Positions 7,029 to 8,802 of a stretch of DNA of 8,802 bases are shown here, piece by piece (the stretch's first letter is position 1; each line of letters starts with the position of its first letter). The stretch is from JAFGQE01 sp046484775. GTDB lineage: Bacteria; Bacillota; Clostridia; DUPQ01. A model generated the notes under the pieces. The model was not told the DNA's origin and searched no databases. It saw only the letters and a list, made by a program, of their open reading frames with translations. The translations under genes were made by a program, and so were the position numbers. The stretch is taken from contig JAWOIG010000122.1 in NCBI GenBank assembly GCA_046484775.1, positions 1 to 8,802 of the forward strand, read 5' to 3'.

Positions 7029-7862
7029 TTACTGTACCTTCTGACACCCGGGGCAAAAATAGATGCTTCCGCCCATATAACTTTGTTTTTCAATTATATG
7101 TCCGCACACCGGGCAGGCTTTGCCAACGGTGTATTTGCTCATTTTTGTTTTGTAGCCTCCGCTCTCGCCATATAAACCTTTTTCGGTGTCCCTGCCTCCG
7201 CCATCAACCATTTCCTGAAGAGTATTAATTATCGAATTGTACAGTGTGTCCAGGTCCCGTTCAGAATAATCCCTGAGTTTTTGTTTTGTATGAAGTCTTG
7301 CATTGAACAAGATGTCATGCAATACTCCATTGCCCAATCCCGGAATCCTTTGGCCGGCGGCAAGAAATTCCTTTGTGCTCATTTTTGTGTTTTGAAACTT
7401 ATCGTACAATTGTTTGAAATACTCAAAGTCAAAATCTTTGTCCAGAGGCGAGGGTATTTCAACAGAATCAACTATATATTTATTGGTTATGCCATCCTTG
7501 TGTTCAAGCAGTATGAATCCATACATCTGTATTGACACGCTAAGCGACAAATCATTTTCAAAATCAACAAGCAACTGCCATTTTACCGGTCTTTTGGTTC
7601 CGAAATGATGCAAAGCAAAGCGCGTTCCCTCGCCAAAAACCAATGCCATGCCATTGTCGAGCTCAACAAATATTCTTGCTGCATGGTTATATGCTTTTTT
7701 TACCGTTCTGCCGGTCAATTTTGAATTATATTCACCGGGTTCTCCCGAATACCATGTAAATTTATGAGGATGCATGCCTGCAGACGCACCCACAATAACC
7801 TTGCCGGATAGTTCGGTGTTAAGTTGTTTTGATATTACTAAAGCTTCCGGGATTTCAATCAT
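7029..7862 (-). CDS. Fpg/Nei (endonuclease VIII)-like protein lacking the catalytic proline
   Basis: A 277-residue protein of the formamidopyrimidine-DNA glycosylase/endonuclease VIII fold. True family members remove oxidised bases using an N-terminal proline (MPELPE). Here the start is MIEIPEA: the Glu that follows that proline is kept, but Pro is Ile. The helix-two-turn-helix is clear (IPGLGNGVLHDILF, N178), as is a C-terminal zinc finger (C250-x2-C253-x16-C270-x2-C273). The finger reads GGSIYFCPGCQ where active enzymes have a GRxT-type segment, so the DNA-binding Arg is also missing. Proteins with this MIEIPE pattern recur in Clostridia from memory, so this is probably a distinct subfamily and not decay. 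DNA binding is likely; base excision by the usual mechanism is doubtful. ATG 7862 is chosen over GTG 7871 because GGGTGAT (7867-7873) is a well-spaced ribosome site for the ATG and overlaps the GTG. The shorter start also matches the family N-terminus. Confidence 0.85.
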   Translation of the reverse strand: MIEIPEALVISKQLNTELSGKVIVGASAGMHPHKFTWYSGEPGEYNSKLTGRTVKKAYNHAARIFVELDNGMALVFGEGTRFALHHFGTKRPVKWQLLVDFENDLSLSVSIQMYGFILLEHKDGITNKYIVDSVEIPSPLDKDFDFEYFKQLYDKFQNTKMSTKEFLAAGQRIPGLGNGVLHDILFNARLHTKQKLRDYSERDLDTLYNSIINTLQEMVDGGGRDTEKGLYGESGGYKTKMSKYTVGKACPVCGHIIEKQSYMGGSIYFCPGCQKVQ

Positions 7863-7866
7863 AAAA

Positions 7867-7873
7867 ATCACCC
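7867..7873 (-). promoter_or_regulatory. Ribosome binding site that decides the Fpg/Nei-like start
   Basis: GGGTGAT on the minus strand matches the GGTGAT end of the extended Shine-Dalgarno consensus and lies 4 nt before ATG 7862. The upstream GTG (7869-7871) falls inside it, so ATG 7862 is the likely start and the protein begins MIEIPE. This matters because it fixes the residue that replaces the catalytic proline. Confidence 0.7.
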
Positions 7874-7885
7874 GCCTATATATCT

Positions 7886-7894
7886 ATTATATCA
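7886..7894 (-). promoter_or_regulatory. Extended -10 promoter of the Fpg/Nei-like gene
   Basis: TGATATAAT on the minus strand is a TGn-TATAAT extended -10 element with an exact -10 box. No good -35 box is visible 16-18 bp upstream, which is usual for extended -10 promoters. The expected start near 7879 gives a leader of about 17 nt that contains the ribosome site. Confidence 0.6.
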
Positions 7895-8050
7895 TGACAT
7901 GCTCTGTTTCGTATGATTTGACTATGTCTCCCCCGTTTTGCAATATGAAACGCAGCGGCTGGCACACCAAGAAATCTATTGAAAATCTTCTCTCTTTCTT
8001 GTTGAGAAATACCTGTCCCTGTTTATGTTCCTTTAATTTTCAAGATAAGC

Positions 8051-8079
8051 TTGAATATTTGCATATTTGAACATAAAAT
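8051..8079 (+). promoter_or_regulatory. Promoter of the small membrane protein/FMN-binding protein unit
   Basis: TTGAAT (8051-8056), a 17-bp spacer and TAAAAT (8074-8079) match the sigma-A consensus at 4/6 and 5/6 positions. The predicted transcription start falls at about 8086-8087, which is the first ATG of the small reading frame. No other promoter of this quality precedes the FMN-binding gene. Confidence 0.55.
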
Positions 8080-8086
8080 TTAATTG

Positions 8087-8224
8087 ATGCTTGCCGCTGG
8101 AATGCCTGGCACTATTTTTTCATTACTGTCACTCGTGCCTTGGGTGGTATTCATCATATTGCTTATAACGGATTTAAAAAGATTTATAAACAAGAAGGTT
8201 ATTGACTATGAAAAAACGATATAA
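8087..8224 (+). CDS. Small single-pass membrane protein (45 residues), unrecognised
   Basis: A short frame between the promoter and the FMN-binding gene. A hydrophobic segment at about residues 9-28 (FSLLSLVPWVVFIILLI) is followed by a basic and charged tail (DLKRFINKKVIDYEKTI), as in single-pass proteins with a cytoplasmic C-terminus. It overlaps the next gene by 17 nt in another frame, suggesting translational coupling. Two starts are possible: ATG 8087, at the predicted transcription start and therefore leaderless, or ATG 8102, which would give 40 residues but has only a weak upstream CTGGA. An in-frame stop (8081-8083) rules out a longer version. The sharp hydrophobic-to-basic transition supports a real gene, but nothing beyond membrane location can be assigned. 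It may partner the neighbouring membrane-anchored protein. Confidence 0.55.
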   Translation: MLAAGMPGTIFSLLSLVPWVVFIILLITDLKRFINKKVIDYEKTI

Positions 8225-8618
8225 GGTACTTATAGCAATTTCGGTATTTTTGGTCATTTGTATAATCGGAGCAAGTATTTTGTTTTCAAGAATTGACGCA
8301 AATCTTGAAACTCTGTCCAATTTAGTTATTACAGATGTCGATTTGTCGGAGGCGCAAAACGGCGAGTTTATCGGCAGTTATTCTTCCTTCCCTGTTTCGG
8401 CAGAGGTAAAGGTAACAATATATGAAAATCAAATACAAAAAATTGAAATACTCAAACATGACAATGGTCAGGGAGAAGGTGCCGAATCAATAATCGATGT
8501 TGTAATTGAATCACAATCGCTAGAAGTTGATGCCATATCCCAGGCGACATACAGCAGCAAAGTCATATTGACAGCCATACGAAATGCATTACTTGAAGCC
8601 GGAGCAAAACCACATTAA
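8208..8618 (+). CDS. Membrane-anchored FMN-binding-domain protein
   Basis: A 136-residue protein with an N-terminal membrane anchor (basic KKRYK, then hydrophobic residues about 7-27) and one FMN-binding domain. The domain shows NGEFIGSYS (51-59), a VKVTIYENQIQKIEILKHDNG strand-turn-strand ending around H84, and the C-terminal DAISQATYSSKVI (S111-Q112-A113-T114). In this family the usual motif is SGAT, and its last Thr can receive FMN covalently from a flavin transferase; here Gly is replaced by Gln while Ser, Ala and Thr remain. The domain should lie outside the cytoplasmic membrane and take part in electron transfer, which is inference. ATG 8208 is chosen because AGAAGG (8193-8198) lies 9 nt before it; a TTG at 8202 is too close to that site. 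It probably forms an operon with the overlapping small membrane protein. No flavin transferase gene is in the window. Confidence 0.85.
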   Translation: MKKRYKVLIAISVFLVICIIGASILFSRIDANLETLSNLVITDVDLSEAQNGEFIGSYSSFPVSAEVKVTIYENQIQKIEILKHDNGQGEGAESIIDVVIESQSLEVDAISQATYSSKVILTAIRNALLEAGAKPH

Positions 8619-8626
8619 ACCACATT
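8607..8626 (+). repeat. 10-bp perfect tandem duplication across a stop codon
   Basis: AAACCACATT occurs twice in a row. The stop codon of the FMN-binding gene (8616-8618) spans the join. Removing one copy would still end the protein at the same His, because a TGA follows in the same position, so the duplication looks neutral. Confidence 0.7.
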
Positions 8627-8657
8627 GATTCCATTTTGATTCAGACAGATAAATGTG

Positions 8658-8802
8658 TCAACTGAGGCTGATAATTCCTTTAAGATAAAGCATATTTATA
8701 ATTATACCATTGGACTTCCACCAATTCCTGGCAACCGCCCATTCCTCGGGATAGCCTTTCCATCCCCACGGTATGTTCCATGAGCCGTCTTCAAGCTGCG
8801 TT
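8658..8802 (-). CDS. C-terminal end of a prenyltransferase/terpene-cyclase-like toroid protein (partial)
   Basis: The last 47 codons of a minus-strand gene entering from the right edge. The tail is rich in Trp: LEDGSWNIPWGWKGYPEEW, then RNWWKSNGIIINMLYLKGI. A DGSW repeat-like start followed by YPEEWAVARNWWKS and a hydrophobic helix resembles the C-termini of alpha/alpha-toroid proteins annotated as terpene cyclase or prenyltransferase-like in Clostridia. Function cannot be judged from this fragment. It is convergent with the FMN-binding gene across about 40 bp, in which no clear terminator hairpin was found. Confidence 0.55.
   Translation of the reverse strand, partial: TQLEDGSWNIPWGWKGYPEEWAVARNWWKSNGIIINMLYLKGIISLS

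Noticed and set aside
7774..8070. Plus-strand open frame of 98 codons
   Set aside because: It overlaps the start, ribosome site and promoter of the Fpg/Nei-like gene in antisense and has no domain or ribosome site.
1..8802. CRISPR array, tRNA, rRNA, transposase or attachment site
   Set aside because: No regularly spaced repeats, cloverleaf-like segments, transposase motifs or terminal inverted repeats were seen on either strand.

Overview
The window most resembles a Clostridia-type Firmicute chromosome. The signs are clear Shine-Dalgarno sites on several genes, near-consensus sigma-A-type promoters, a baeRF-type protein, an Fpg/Nei-like protein starting MIEIPE, and a small membrane-anchored FMN-binding-domain protein. 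This assignment is an inference from protein families; no rRNA, tRNA or taxonomic marker is present.

Region 1 (1-5488) is a divergent gene pair with high G+C (sampled lines are about 57-62%). On the minus strand, a large heparinase II/III-type polysaccharide lyase-like gene runs off the left edge. On the plus strand, an 880-residue protein combines a transglutaminase-like cysteine-protease fold (Cys-His-Asp triad) with fibronectin-III-like modules and a C-terminal putative-Ig (He_PIG-like) module. The roughly 215-bp control region between them holds a consensus promoter for the heparinase gene, a perfect 6-3-6 inverted repeat near its middle, and a promoter for the transglutaminase gene placed so close to the ATG that its mRNA should be leaderless. 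Neither protein has a visible signal peptide.

Region 2 (about 5489-5607) is a short convergent junction with related direct and inverted repeats. Base composition falls sharply here, to about 30-37% G+C in sampled lines, so the two halves probably have different histories or constraints.

Region 3 (5608-7862) carries two minus-strand genes, each with its own start signals. One is a baeRF-type protein related to the eRF1/Pelota release-factor fold. The other is an Fpg/Nei-like protein that keeps the helix-two-turn-helix and zinc finger but lacks the catalytic N-terminal proline and the zinc-finger arginine.

Region 4 (8051-8618) is a plus-strand two-gene unit. A 45-residue single-pass membrane protein, not previously listed because of its size, overlaps the start of a membrane-anchored FMN-binding-domain protein. 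Region 5 (8658-8802) is the C-terminal end of a minus-strand gene entering from the right, probably a prenyltransferase/terpene-cyclase-like (alpha/alpha toroid) protein.

The heparinase/transglutaminase pair probably works together in use or remodelling of an acidic polysaccharide or glycoconjugate. The remaining genes look like independent small units. No CRISPR array, insertion sequence, tRNA or rRNA was seen.
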